From a bacterium (lineage in GTDB: Bacteria; Hydrothermota; Tepidihabitantia; Tepidihabitantales; Tepidihabitantaceae), in contig DATJQV010000015.1 in the NCBI GenBank assembly GCA_035505375.1, positions 1 through 45,686 on the forward strand: DNA of 45,686 nt, in the 5' to 3' direction. The position numbers and the translations under genes were made by a program. Positions 8,383-14,131 of the stretch are shown here, one piece after another (within the stretch, counting starts at the first letter, position 1; every line of letters starts with the position of its first letter). The notes beneath the pieces are model-generated. The model was not told the DNA's origin. It did not search any database and saw only the letters and a list, made by a program, of their open reading frames with translations.

Positions 8383-8622
8383 CGGGATAGGAGCCGTCAT
8401 AAGCGTCGGGATAAGAGCCCTCATAAGCGCCGGGATAAGAACCCTCATAAGCGCCGGGATAAGAACCCTCACAAGAGCCGGGATAAACGCCGTCACAAGA
8501 GTCGGGCTAGACGCCGGCATAAGAGCCGGGATAGACGCCGGCATAAGGGTCGGGATAAACGCCGGCATAAGAGCCGGGATAAGAACCCTCATAAGAGCCG
8601 GGATAAGCGCCCTCATAAGCGT
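8383..8622. repeat. 24-bp tandem repeat array, ten units
   Basis: Ten head-to-tail 24-base units, each beginning CGGGATAAGANC and continuing with a second ATAAG-containing half. The unit is itself two related 12-base halves (ATAAG recurs about every 12 bases). Units differ by one to six bases, and an eroded partial copy follows at 8623-8646. There are no unique spacers, so this is not CRISPR. Because 24 is a multiple of three, several frames stay open on both strands (for example an LIPALMRV-like octapeptide on minus and GIRTLISA-like on plus), but none has a convincing ribosome site. It sits between the restriction-like operon and the small-paralog island. Confidence 0.9.
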
Positions 8623-8695
8623 CTGGATAAAGTCCGGGGTAGACCTCCCCCCAACGACGGGGGGGCGGGAAATCAGCACTTAGCTCAACTTTCTC

Positions 8696-8733
8696 TTGTA
8701 CAAAAACGCGGAAACCGGGTTATTACTATATGA
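8696..8733 (+). promoter_or_regulatory. Bipartite motif, copy 1 (candidate alternative promoter)
   Basis: TTGTACAAAA (8696-8705), nine variable bases, then CCGGGTTATTACTATATGA (8715-8733). It ends 34 bases before the first small-paralog gene. The identical two halves at identical spacing recur at 10644-10681 with unrelated flanks. It does not fit the TTGACA-N16-TATAAT class seen elsewhere in the window. The sigma-like protein encoded between the copies is the obvious candidate to read it; that is inference. Confidence 0.65.
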
Positions 8734-8767
8734 GGACGGTCAATCGAATGCGGAATAGGAGCGAATC

Positions 8768-9175
8768 ATGAGCCAGTTTGTGCTTGACGAACGGACGCGG
8801 GCAGTGCTGGACCGCGTAAGGAACAGCACGGCCACGCTGTCGGTGTACGACATGCCGTCGGACCTGGCCGAGGCCGCGGTGTGGGAGATAGGTAAGATAG
8901 TGCTGGAGGACCGGCATCTTCCGCTCGTGCAATACAATACGTACCGATGGTATCTGCGCGAGCTGTCGAAGCTGCTCAGGACCAAAGCCGATTGGGAACT
9001 CGCCCTGGAGCTTGAGGTCTGCCTGCGCAAGTGGGTCGGGTACAAGTTGGACCTTGGCCTGCTGCAGGTGCTGTTGTGTGAGTGCTGCGACCGTATTGCG
9101 GCGATGACTCCCGAGCAAGTGGAGGATAAGGCTGAGACAAAGGTCGAGGCCGGACATGGGGGGACGTGTGAGTAG
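8768..9175 (+). CDS. Small hypothetical protein, paralog 1 of the RE-L/KW family
   Basis: 135 residues, starting at an ATG with AGGAG upstream, 34 bases after the bipartite motif. It is helical and soluble, with no signal peptide. The core (residues about 55-100: YNTYRWYLRELSKLL...LRKWVGYKLDLGLLQVLL) aligns with three neighbouring proteins through the pattern Y-x3-[YF]-x2-RE[LM]-x2-L-x-R, about 15 residues, KW-x2-[RK]-x-L, x3, [LV]L. It has two extra cysteines (CECC) near the end. No known family is recognised. Tandem arrangement with a sigma factor suggests a regulated accessory cassette. Confidence 0.75.
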   Translation: MSQFVLDERTRAVLDRVRNSTATLSVYDMPSDLAEAAVWEIGKIVLEDRHLPLVQYNTYRWYLRELSKLLRTKADWELALELEVCLRKWVGYKLDLGLLQVLLCECCDRIAAMTPEQVEDKAETKVEAGHGGTCE

Positions 9176-9518
9176 CCGGATGCCGAAGCAGCCGGGGCAC
9201 CGGCACTCGAGCAAGTTGCTGCGGGAGGTTGTGGCGGCGGTGGTGCCGGCGGATGCCTGCGAGCGGTACATGCCGTTTGCACGCGAGTTGTACGTCTCGT
9301 TTCACGGTAGCCGAAAACAGGGGACAGTCCCACGGCGCGCCTGCGTCCGACTCGGCGCGGTACAGTCCCCGTTTTCGCCCGACTTTTCCCGACGTACCAA
9401 ACTGGTCGTGCAGAAGTGGTTTGTCCGGGGACTTTCCGGACATCTGATGTGGCTGATTGGGGAGCGCATGCTGGGTCGGATGTATCCTGAGGCGCGCCCC
9501 TATTATCGCCCAAACTGA
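9156..9518 (+). CDS. Small hypothetical protein, paralog 2, interrupted in frame by a hairpin element
   Basis: 120 residues. The ATG at 9156 lies inside the end of paralog 1; an in-frame GTG at 9168 or ATG at 9180 are alternatives. The family core is visible in two pieces, CERYMPFARELYVSF and KLVVQKWFVRGLSGHLMWLI. Between them lie about 18 more residues than in the paralogs, encoded by a 64-base palindromic element (9313-9376). The reading frame survives, but the insertion falls in the middle of the conserved helical core, so the product may be inactive. Followed 12 bases later by paralog 3. Confidence 0.65.
   Translation: MGGRVSSRMPKQPGHRHSSKLLREVVAAVVPADACERYMPFARELYVSFHGSRKQGTVPRRACVRLGAVQSPFSPDFSRRTKLVVQKWFVRGLSGHLMWLIGERMLGRMYPEARPYYRPN
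9313..9376. repeat. Palindromic GGGGACAGTCCC-type hairpin element
   Basis: The left arm starts GAAAACAGGGGACAGTCCC and the right arm ends TACAGTCCCCGTTTTC, the reverse complement of the left with one base missing. An inner pair CGCGCC/GGCGCG extends the cruciform. It resembles REP-like palindromes with a GGGGACAGTCCCC core that are scattered in many environmental genomes and are often moved by Y1 (RAYT) transposases; no transposase is present here. It interrupts paralog 2. Confidence 0.7.
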
Positions 9519-9530
9519 AGGAGGAAGACA

Positions 9531-9938
9531 ATGAGTAACGATCCTATCCGACAGGCCGAGAACTATGAGGTCAGTCTGCGCCTTGGTGTGAACGGTCAGC
9601 TTTCCGAGGACCAAATACGGACGCGGGTTCTGAGCTTTAGCAGGGCCGCCGCGGAACAGGCCGGGCTGGTCTCGGCCGTGCGGCAGATACTCTGCAGCGC
9701 AGGCATCGTGCCGATGATGTTTGCGTACTACTACAGTTTCTCTCGCGAGCTGGCCAAGTTGACGCGGCGAGAAACGTCGACCGAGTTGCAGCAAATCGAG
9801 ATGATGTCCCTCGTGACGAAATGGTCGATGCGCGGTCTTGACCGGCCGGTGTTGCTGGCGATAGCAGCGGACATATACAACATCCCGGCCGCCGCGCCGG
9901 ACGCCACACGTCAGGATGAGTCCGGCCGGCATGAATGA
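9531..9938 (+). CDS. Small hypothetical protein, paralog 3 of the RE-L/KW family
   Basis: 135 residues, ATG with AAGGAGG seven bases upstream. The core (residues about 60-123) reads IVPMMFAYYYSFSRELAKL, then ...SLVTKWSMRGLDRPVLLAI and ends DIYNIP. It is closest to paralog 4 (10740-11111), sharing VKQ/VRQ, the FxRE block, KW-x2-RGL-x2-PVL-x-AI and D-[IV]-[YF]-N-[IV]. No signal peptide or membrane segment. Function unknown; the aromatic-rich YYYSF segment may be a packed helix face. Confidence 0.8.
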   Translation: MSNDPIRQAENYEVSLRLGVNGQLSEDQIRTRVLSFSRAAAEQAGLVSAVRQILCSAGIVPMMFAYYYSFSRELAKLTRRETSTELQQIEMMSLVTKWSMRGLDRPVLLAIAADIYNIPAAAPDATRQDESGRHE

Positions 9939-9940
9939 TA

Positions 9941-9969
9941 TTGACTGTTGACTGTTCGTTGGGCATACT
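9941..9969 (+). promoter_or_regulatory. Candidate promoter of the sigma-like gene
   Basis: TTGACT (9941-9946), 17 bases, CATACT (9964-9969). The -10 is weak and the -35 lies in a short TTGACTG duplication, so confidence is modest. Confidence 0.4.
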
Positions 9970-10047
9970 GACGCACAAGGTTGGTACGGTTCGCGATGGT
10001 CCGGCCGGGCGATAAGGCCCGTTCTGCCGGCATAATACGAGGTTGGA

Positions 10048-10737
10048 ATGGAGACGATCATGTCAGTATCCGCAAAGGCCCGGGACCGGGCCGCCGAAAA
10101 CGAAAGCGACCTCGCCCTCGTGCTGAGGGCGCAGGCCGAAGACCCATCCGCAAAAGCCGAACTCTGGCTCCGCTACCGGGACGAGTTTGTTCACTGGGTA
10201 CGGCGCTGGAATCATCTCAACCAGTGGGAGGACATATTCGTCGATAGCGCCGCCTCCCAGCTCATTGAGGTCCTGGACAAGTACCGGCCCGGCGGGTCGG
10301 CCTTCAGCTCCTGGGCGTACACCGTCGCGCGCACCAGTGTGCTGAAGCAGGTCCGCGACCTCTCCGTCAATCACCCGGATGTTTCTCTCGATACCGTCAT
10401 GGGCGAGTCACTGGCCGTTTTCTTCGGGCCGGAGACCGCTTTCGTGGTACGCCGCATCCGGGAAGAGGCATATCGCCTGTTAGGTCTGAAAGGGGCGGCG
10501 GTACGCGGGCGCTTCTATGAGGACAAGACCGACGACCAGATTGCGGCCGAATACGGAACGACCCGCCGGGTAGTCGGCTACCGTCGCCGGCAGGGTCTGG
10601 CCGAGATGGCCGAGCATCTCCGTGACGTTTCCTGCATGTTGGATTGTACAAAATCCCTCTTTCCGGGTTATTACTATATGACAACCGATGAGCAGGAAAA
10701 CGAAGATGCCCAACCGGGCGGAAAGGAAGGTGAGTAG
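10048..10737 (+). CDS. Sigma-70 family (ECF-like) RNA polymerase sigma factor
   Basis: 229 residues. Residues about 20-105 look like sigma region 2 (LVLRAQAEDPSAKAELWLRY at the front, FSSWAYTVARTSVLKQVRDL at the end). Residues 150-200 look like region 4 (RGRFYEDKTDDQIAAEYGTT then RRVVGYRRRQGLAEM, a helix-turn-helix). This is the size and layout of ECF-type factors, which direct RNA polymerase to a small promoter set. The last 40 residues include a PGYYYMTT segment encoded by copy 2 of the bipartite motif, so the coding end and the motif overlap. The start could also be ATG 10060. It lies among the four small paralogs and probably controls them. Confidence 0.8.
   Translation: METIMSVSAKARDRAAENESDLALVLRAQAEDPSAKAELWLRYRDEFVHWVRRWNHLNQWEDIFVDSAASQLIEVLDKYRPGGSAFSSWAYTVARTSVLKQVRDLSVNHPDVSLDTVMGESLAVFFGPETAFVVRRIREEAYRLLGLKGAAVRGRFYEDKTDDQIAAEYGTTRRVVGYRRRQGLAEMAEHLRDVSCMLDCTKSLFPGYYYMTTDEQENEDAQPGGKEGE
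10644..10681 (+). promoter_or_regulatory. Bipartite motif, copy 2, inside the sigma-like gene
   Basis: TTGTACAAAA (10644-10653), nine bases (different from copy 1), CCGGGTTATTACTATATGA (10663-10681). Both halves and the spacing match copy 1 exactly. It ends 58 bases before the GTG of paralog 4, so it would allow that gene to be transcribed separately from the sigma gene. Confidence 0.65.
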
Positions 10738-10739
10738 CT

Positions 10740-11111
10740 GTGATAGATCCCTCAAGAAGGATCGAGAACTGGGACGCCGGGTTCGATACGACCGCGATCA
10801 AGGCCAAGACCGACAAGAAGCGGCCGAAGATGCTCGAACACGTCAGCTCGGTGCAGCCAATGCTGGCCGCGATGGAGCTGCAGGTGAAGCAGGTCTGCGA
10901 CGGAGCCGGGTGTTCGATTATCCAGTACCCGTTCTATCTGTGCTTCGGGCGCGAGATGTGGAGCCTGACGCGGAAGGACGTGTCGGGCGAGTCGATGGCG
11001 CAGGAAGCGGCAACGCTGATCGCCAAGTGGGTGGCGCGTGGGCTGGCATCTCCGGTGCTGCAGGCCATACGCAGCGACGTGTTCAACGTGGGCGCGCCGA
11101 TCAGCCCGTGA
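10740..11111 (+). CDS. Small hypothetical protein, paralog 4 of the RE-L/KW family
   Basis: 123 residues, GTG start two bases after the sigma-gene stop, with AAGGAAGGTGAG upstream. The core (residues 55-120) reads IIQYPFYLCFGREMWSLTRK, then ...LIAKWVARGLASPVLQAIRS and ends DVFNV, closely parallel to paralog 3. The N-terminal 25 residues are polar and basic (KAKTDKKRPK). No known domain. It may be co-transcribed with the sigma gene or driven by motif copy 2. Confidence 0.8.
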   Translation: MIDPSRRIENWDAGFDTTAIKAKTDKKRPKMLEHVSSVQPMLAAMELQVKQVCDGAGCSIIQYPFYLCFGREMWSLTRKDVSGESMAQEAATLIAKWVARGLASPVLQAIRSDVFNVGAPISP

Positions 11112-11211
11112 CGGCGTGCCACTGTGCGGGCGGAGCGCCGCAGCCGGGCTCCGCCCGCGACGCTGAATTCGGATGGGGGAGACCTAATCGTTTATCGGGG
11201 AGGTGATGAAC

Positions 11212-11433
11212 ATGCTCTACATAGTCCGAGCGCTGGTCTTCCTGCTGCAGACCGCTCTGAACGCGTCCGGCATGACCATGACGCTCGCGGCGGCGGACAA
11301 CGCACCGCAGGGCGGCACTGCGCTGGGCACGGCACCGGCCCTGTCCAAGCCGGTGCGTACGCTGGTGATAACCAGGGGTCAGGGCGAGACGCTTACGACC
11401 TTCTGGACCGGCTACTGGACGCTGGCGACCTAG
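11212..11433 (+). CDS. Small exported or membrane peptide, hypothetical
   Basis: 73 residues from ATG 11212, chosen because GGGGAGGTG ends six bases upstream. A GTG at 11203 and an ATG at 11206 in the same frame overlap that ribosome site. The N-terminal 30 residues are hydrophobic (MLYIVRALVFLLQTAL...), a signal peptide or single membrane anchor, followed by a polar tail rich in Gly, Thr and Ala. No family recognised. It follows the four-paralog island. Confidence 0.55.
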   Translation: MLYIVRALVFLLQTALNASGMTMTLAAADNAPQGGTALGTAPALSKPVRTLVITRGQGETLTTFWTGYWTLAT

Positions 11434-11505
11434 CCTTCGGGTGCAGTCGGGGCCGCGCCGATGAAGCGCGGCCCCCGCGTTGAAGTATGAGACAAGGCTG
11501 ACAGC

Positions 11506-11533
11506 TTGACTTGAGATGGTGCACCACTATAAT
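11506..11533 (+). promoter_or_regulatory. Strong sigma-70-type promoter before the DUF4870-like genes
   Basis: TTGACT (11506-11511), 16 bases, perfect TATAAT (11528-11533). The longest possible ORF start (ATG 11516) lies inside the spacer and therefore cannot be used from this promoter. An in-frame TTG at 11540 sits at the expected transcription start. Confidence 0.65.
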
Positions 11534-11539
11534 CGGGCG

Positions 11540-11959
11540 TTGACGGATACGACCACAAAGGAAAGTGAATCGAGTGCCGGCGAACGGGCGAGTTCGGATG
11601 CTATCCTGTATGCAACGCTGGGGTACATCCCGCTGCTCTTCTTTCTGCCTTTGTTCGTGGGGTCGAGAGAGCCGTTCGCCAGATTCCACGGCCGGCAGAG
11701 CCTGGTCATGTTCGCGTTCGTGTTGTTGTTCAACCTGCTGGTGAGCATCACCGACCTGGTGCTCGGTGCGATACTCGGCAGGATGTTCCTGATCGGGTTC
11801 TTCTTCAAGGCCGTGGCCTGGCTGATTCACTATCCGGCCGGGTTGGTCGTGGCGTTGGCATACGTGACGCTGGTCATCATGGGTATCGTGAATGCCGCCA
11901 CCGGCGAATACTGGCGTATTCCGGTAGTGGGCGCGTACGCCGAGCGGCTGAGGTTGTAA
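11540..11959 (+). CDS. DUF4870-like integral membrane protein 1
   Basis: 139 residues from the TTG at 11540 (residue 9 of the longer ORF starting at 11516). I prefer the TTG because the promoter's -10 box ends six bases before it. Hydrophilic N-terminus (TTTKESESSAGERASSD), then three hydrophobic segments. The signature FARFHGRQSLVMFAFVLLFN at the second segment matches the FAKFHxxQ element of DUF4870/DUF4389-like proteins, and it ends with MGIVNAATGEYWRIP. Small membrane proteins of unknown role; first of three tandem paralogs. Confidence 0.75.
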   Translation: MTDTTTKESESSAGERASSDAILYATLGYIPLLFFLPLFVGSREPFARFHGRQSLVMFAFVLLFNLLVSITDLVLGAILGRMFLIGFFFKAVAWLIHYPAGLVVALAYVTLVIMGIVNAATGEYWRIPVVGAYAERLRL

Positions 11960-11992
11960 GGCCTGGGCCGACATGAAATGAAGGAGTTGTAA

Positions 11993-12364
11993 ATGGACGA
12001 GACACCGAAACCCGAACAGTCCGTGACGCCGCCGCCCGCAGGCGGTGACGAGGTAGCACAGGCCAAAGGGACAGCCTGGCTGTCTTACCTGTGGATACTC
12101 TGGCTGATCCCGCTGCTGACCATGAAGGAGAACGCCTTTGCGAAGTTCCATGTGAAGCAGGGCATCATACTCACCATCTATGGTTTTGCGGTGGGCATAG
12201 TCGGCGGCGCGATACCGTTCCTCGGGTGGTTCATCATCGCGCCGGTCGGCTCGGTCATCCTGCTTGTGCTCATGATCATGGGCATCGTCAATTCGCTCAA
12301 CGGCAAGTACTGGAAGTGCCCGCTGGGCGTGGCAGTTCTGGCCGAGAAGTGGTTTAAGTTCTAG
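11993..12364 (+). CDS. DUF4870-like integral membrane protein 2
   Basis: 123 residues, ATG with AAGGAG nine bases upstream. Proline-rich hydrophilic N-terminus, then the membrane core with NAFAKFHVKQGIILTIYGF and the terminal block MGIVNSLNGKYWKCPLGVA and EKWFKF. It is closest to the third paralog (12410-12820): the two share WLSYLWILWL, FAKFHVKQGIILT and KYWKCPLGV. Role unknown; probably one operon with its neighbours. Confidence 0.85.
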   Translation: MDETPKPEQSVTPPPAGGDEVAQAKGTAWLSYLWILWLIPLLTMKENAFAKFHVKQGIILTIYGFAVGIVGGAIPFLGWFIIAPVGSVILLVLMIMGIVNSLNGKYWKCPLGVAVLAEKWFKF

Positions 12365-12409
12365 AAGCGCTGCACGCAGGCCAGGATCATCGTTATCTGA
12401 GGCTGTACG

Positions 12410-12820
12410 ATGGTTGAGGCGGCGAAATACGACCAGCCGGTAACTGCGCTGCCCGCGGTCACGGACGTCAAACAAGCCAAGTGGCTAGCTTGGCTGTCCT
12501 ACCTGTGGATTCTGTGGTTGGTTCCGCTGTTCACGATGAAGAATAACGCTTTTGCCAAGTTCCACGTGAAGCAGGGCATCATACTCACCTTCTACGGGAT
12601 TGTGTTGAGCGTGGTCGGCGGAGCAATAGCGCTTCACTATGAGCGGTGGCCGCTCGGTTGGTTCATGCTGTATCGAATCGGTTCGCTAATCATCGTGCCG
12701 GTAGGCTTCATCATCCTGCTGATTCTCGCAATCATGGGCATGATCAACTCGGTCAGCGGCAAGTATTGGAAGTGCCCGCTTGGAGTCGGGGTCCTGGCCG
12801 GGAAGTGGTTTAAGTTCTAG
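12410..12820 (+). CDS. DUF4870-like integral membrane protein 3
   Basis: 136 residues, ATG 46 bases after the second paralog. It has the same core as paralog 2 (LAWLSYLWILWLVPLFTMKN, NAFAKFHVKQGIILTFYG, SGKYWKCPLGVGVLAGKWFKF) but with about 12 extra residues (LHYERWPLGWFMLYRIG) between two membrane segments. A strong terminator follows at 12846-12870, closing the cluster. Confidence 0.85.
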   Translation: MVEAAKYDQPVTALPAVTDVKQAKWLAWLSYLWILWLVPLFTMKNNAFAKFHVKQGIILTFYGIVLSVVGGAIALHYERWPLGWFMLYRIGSLIIVPVGFIILLILAIMGMINSVSGKYWKCPLGVGVLAGKWFKF

Positions 12821-12845
12821 ATTCAGCTTTCACCGTCGAGGAGAG

Positions 12846-12870
12846 ACGCCGCCTTTGGGCGGCGTTTCCT
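12846..12870 (+). terminator. Rho-independent terminator after the DUF4870 cluster
   Basis: ACGCCGCC (12846-12853), TTTG loop, GGCGGCGT (12858-12865), then TTCCTTA. Eight perfect pairs and a pyrimidine-rich tail. Confidence 0.75.
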
Positions 12871-12975
12871 TAGTCTGAGCAATCCACATTTCTATCCACC
12901 CCTGCTTCCGATAATATAGATTATGTAAACTAGACGTGGAGAACTCCTTGGGTCGCCGAACCAAGCGTATGACGT

Positions 12976-14007
12976 TTAGGAGTTGGTGGCGGACCGGTAA
13001 ATCTGCGCGAGTGTCTCCCCCGCACGGGGCCAGAGGTAGTTCTTCATGATGCGTTCGCGCAGGGCGGAGTCTTTCTTGCGGGCGAGAGTCTGTTCTATCG
13101 CGTTCCGAATCGATTCTTCCGACGCCGGTTCGAGGTAGGCGGCAAGGTCGGCGAAATACTCCTGCGTCCCACCGTAGCGGGTTATGCAGACTTTCGCGCC
13201 GGCCAGCCCGGCTTCGAGCGCGGCGAGTCCCGGGGTTTCGTATAGCGACGGCAGGATAAAAGTGTCGCAGGCCGCGTACGCAGATTCGAGCAATGGCGAG
13301 TCAGGGGCAAGCCCGGGTATGACCTTGATGTTGGGCGAATCGGCCACCAGCTTCATACACTGGTTGGCATACCCGGTCTCGGATACCGGGCCGATGAGCA
13401 CGGTCGGGACGTTCAGGGCTTTGGCCGCCTTGAGCATGGGGAAGACGTTCTTGCGTGCCGGGCCGACGTGGCCCACGTAGAGGACGAAGTCGCGCAGGCC
13501 GTACTCCTTTACGAACAGGTCCGGGGTGGCATTCGCAAACCTCTCCTCCACGCCGTTCGGCAGTTCGTGCATCTTCGTTTGTGGCACACCGAAGCCTTTG
13601 GCCAGCATGTCCATCTCGTCCATGGTGTCAGGCAGCACCAGTTCAGCCATGTCGCAGAGTTCTTTGCAGAACATGTGCTCGGTCCAGAACCCGCCGCGTT
13701 GTCTGACTTTGCCGGCAAGCCCGATCGCGGTCGCGACTCGTGCCGGACTGTGGCGGGAGTAGAACACCGGCGTAACCACAAGCTTCATGCCCAGGCCGTG
13801 CATTGAGCGGCCAAGGTGGTACGTGCCGACGTGCGAGCCGAACAGGTGGAAGAAAGCGAAATCTTTGAGGTCGTAGCGCTTCCAGGGATCGAACAGTTCG
13901 ACCTCGACCCCGAGCTTTGCCAGTTCGCGCGCCAGCGAGCGCATTTGCACTTCTACGCCGCCGCCAAGCACGGTAATCGCGGAGAACGAACCGAAAAGAA
14001 CCCTCAT
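12976..14007 (-). CDS. Glycosyltransferase, GT4-like
   Basis: 343 residues from ATG 14007 (MRVLFGSFSAI). The longer ORF to 14043 only adds a poorly supported leader overlapping a repeat. The fold is GT-B: an N-terminal Rossmann start with GGGVEVQMRSLARELAKLGVEVELFDP, a donor-site half with LYVGHVGPARKN and PTVLIGP, and the EX7E-type segment PSLYETPGLAALEAGLAG near residues 265-282, typical of GT4 retaining transferases. It probably adds a sugar to a surface glycan with the genes at 14.1-18.3 kb, from which it is separated by a repeat-filled 124-base gap. Confidence 0.85.
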   Translation of the reverse strand: MRVLFGSFSAITVLGGGVEVQMRSLARELAKLGVEVELFDPWKRYDLKDFAFFHLFGSHVGTYHLGRSMHGLGMKLVVTPVFYSRHSPARVATAIGLAGKVRQRGGFWTEHMFCKELCDMAELVLPDTMDEMDMLAKGFGVPQTKMHELPNGVEERFANATPDLFVKEYGLRDFVLYVGHVGPARKNVFPMLKAAKALNVPTVLIGPVSETGYANQCMKLVADSPNIKVIPGLAPDSPLLESAYAACDTFILPSLYETPGLAALEAGLAGAKVCITRYGGTQEYFADLAAYLEPASEESIRNAIEQTLARKKDSALRERIMKNYLWPRAGETLAQIYRSATNS

Positions 14008-14019
14008 AGCGCAGGACGC

Positions 14020-14108
14020 AATTCCCAAGTCCCGAATTCCCAATTCCTACTTGCGGACTCAGGCTTTGGCATTTGGTATTTCGTCATTGATTAGGAATTA
14101 GGAATTGG
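14020..14108. repeat. Inverted low-complexity AATTCC repeat element
   Basis: The left arm (14021-14050) repeats AATTCCCAA/AATTCC words. The right arm (14089-14108) is GATTAGGAATTAGGAATTGG, the inverse of the left. The middle (14070-14085) has TTTGGCATTTGGTATTTCG words. It fills the gap between a glycosyltransferase start and the deacetylase stop. Confidence 0.6.
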
Positions 14109-14131
14109 TCATTCTCGTTCGGAACTATACC

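Noticed and set aside
8383-8622. CRISPR-like array
   Set aside because: Units are contiguous with no unique spacers, and no cas gene is present.
8329-8733. Long ORFs on both strands through the 24-bp array
   Set aside because: They exist because the period is divisible by three. None has a good ribosome site, and three different frames are equally open.
8715-8733. T7-like phage RNA polymerase promoter
   Set aside because: There is only a loose resemblance around ACTATA. No phage polymerase gene or phage structural gene is seen, and the TTGTACAAAA half argues for a two-part bacterial element.
11516-11539. ATG start for the first DUF4870-like gene
   Set aside because: It lies between the -35 and -10 boxes of a strong promoter, so that promoter's mRNA cannot contain it.
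8768-12820. Prophage
   Set aside because: There are many small genes and a sigma-like factor, but no integrase, terminase, capsid, tail or lysis gene and no attachment repeats.
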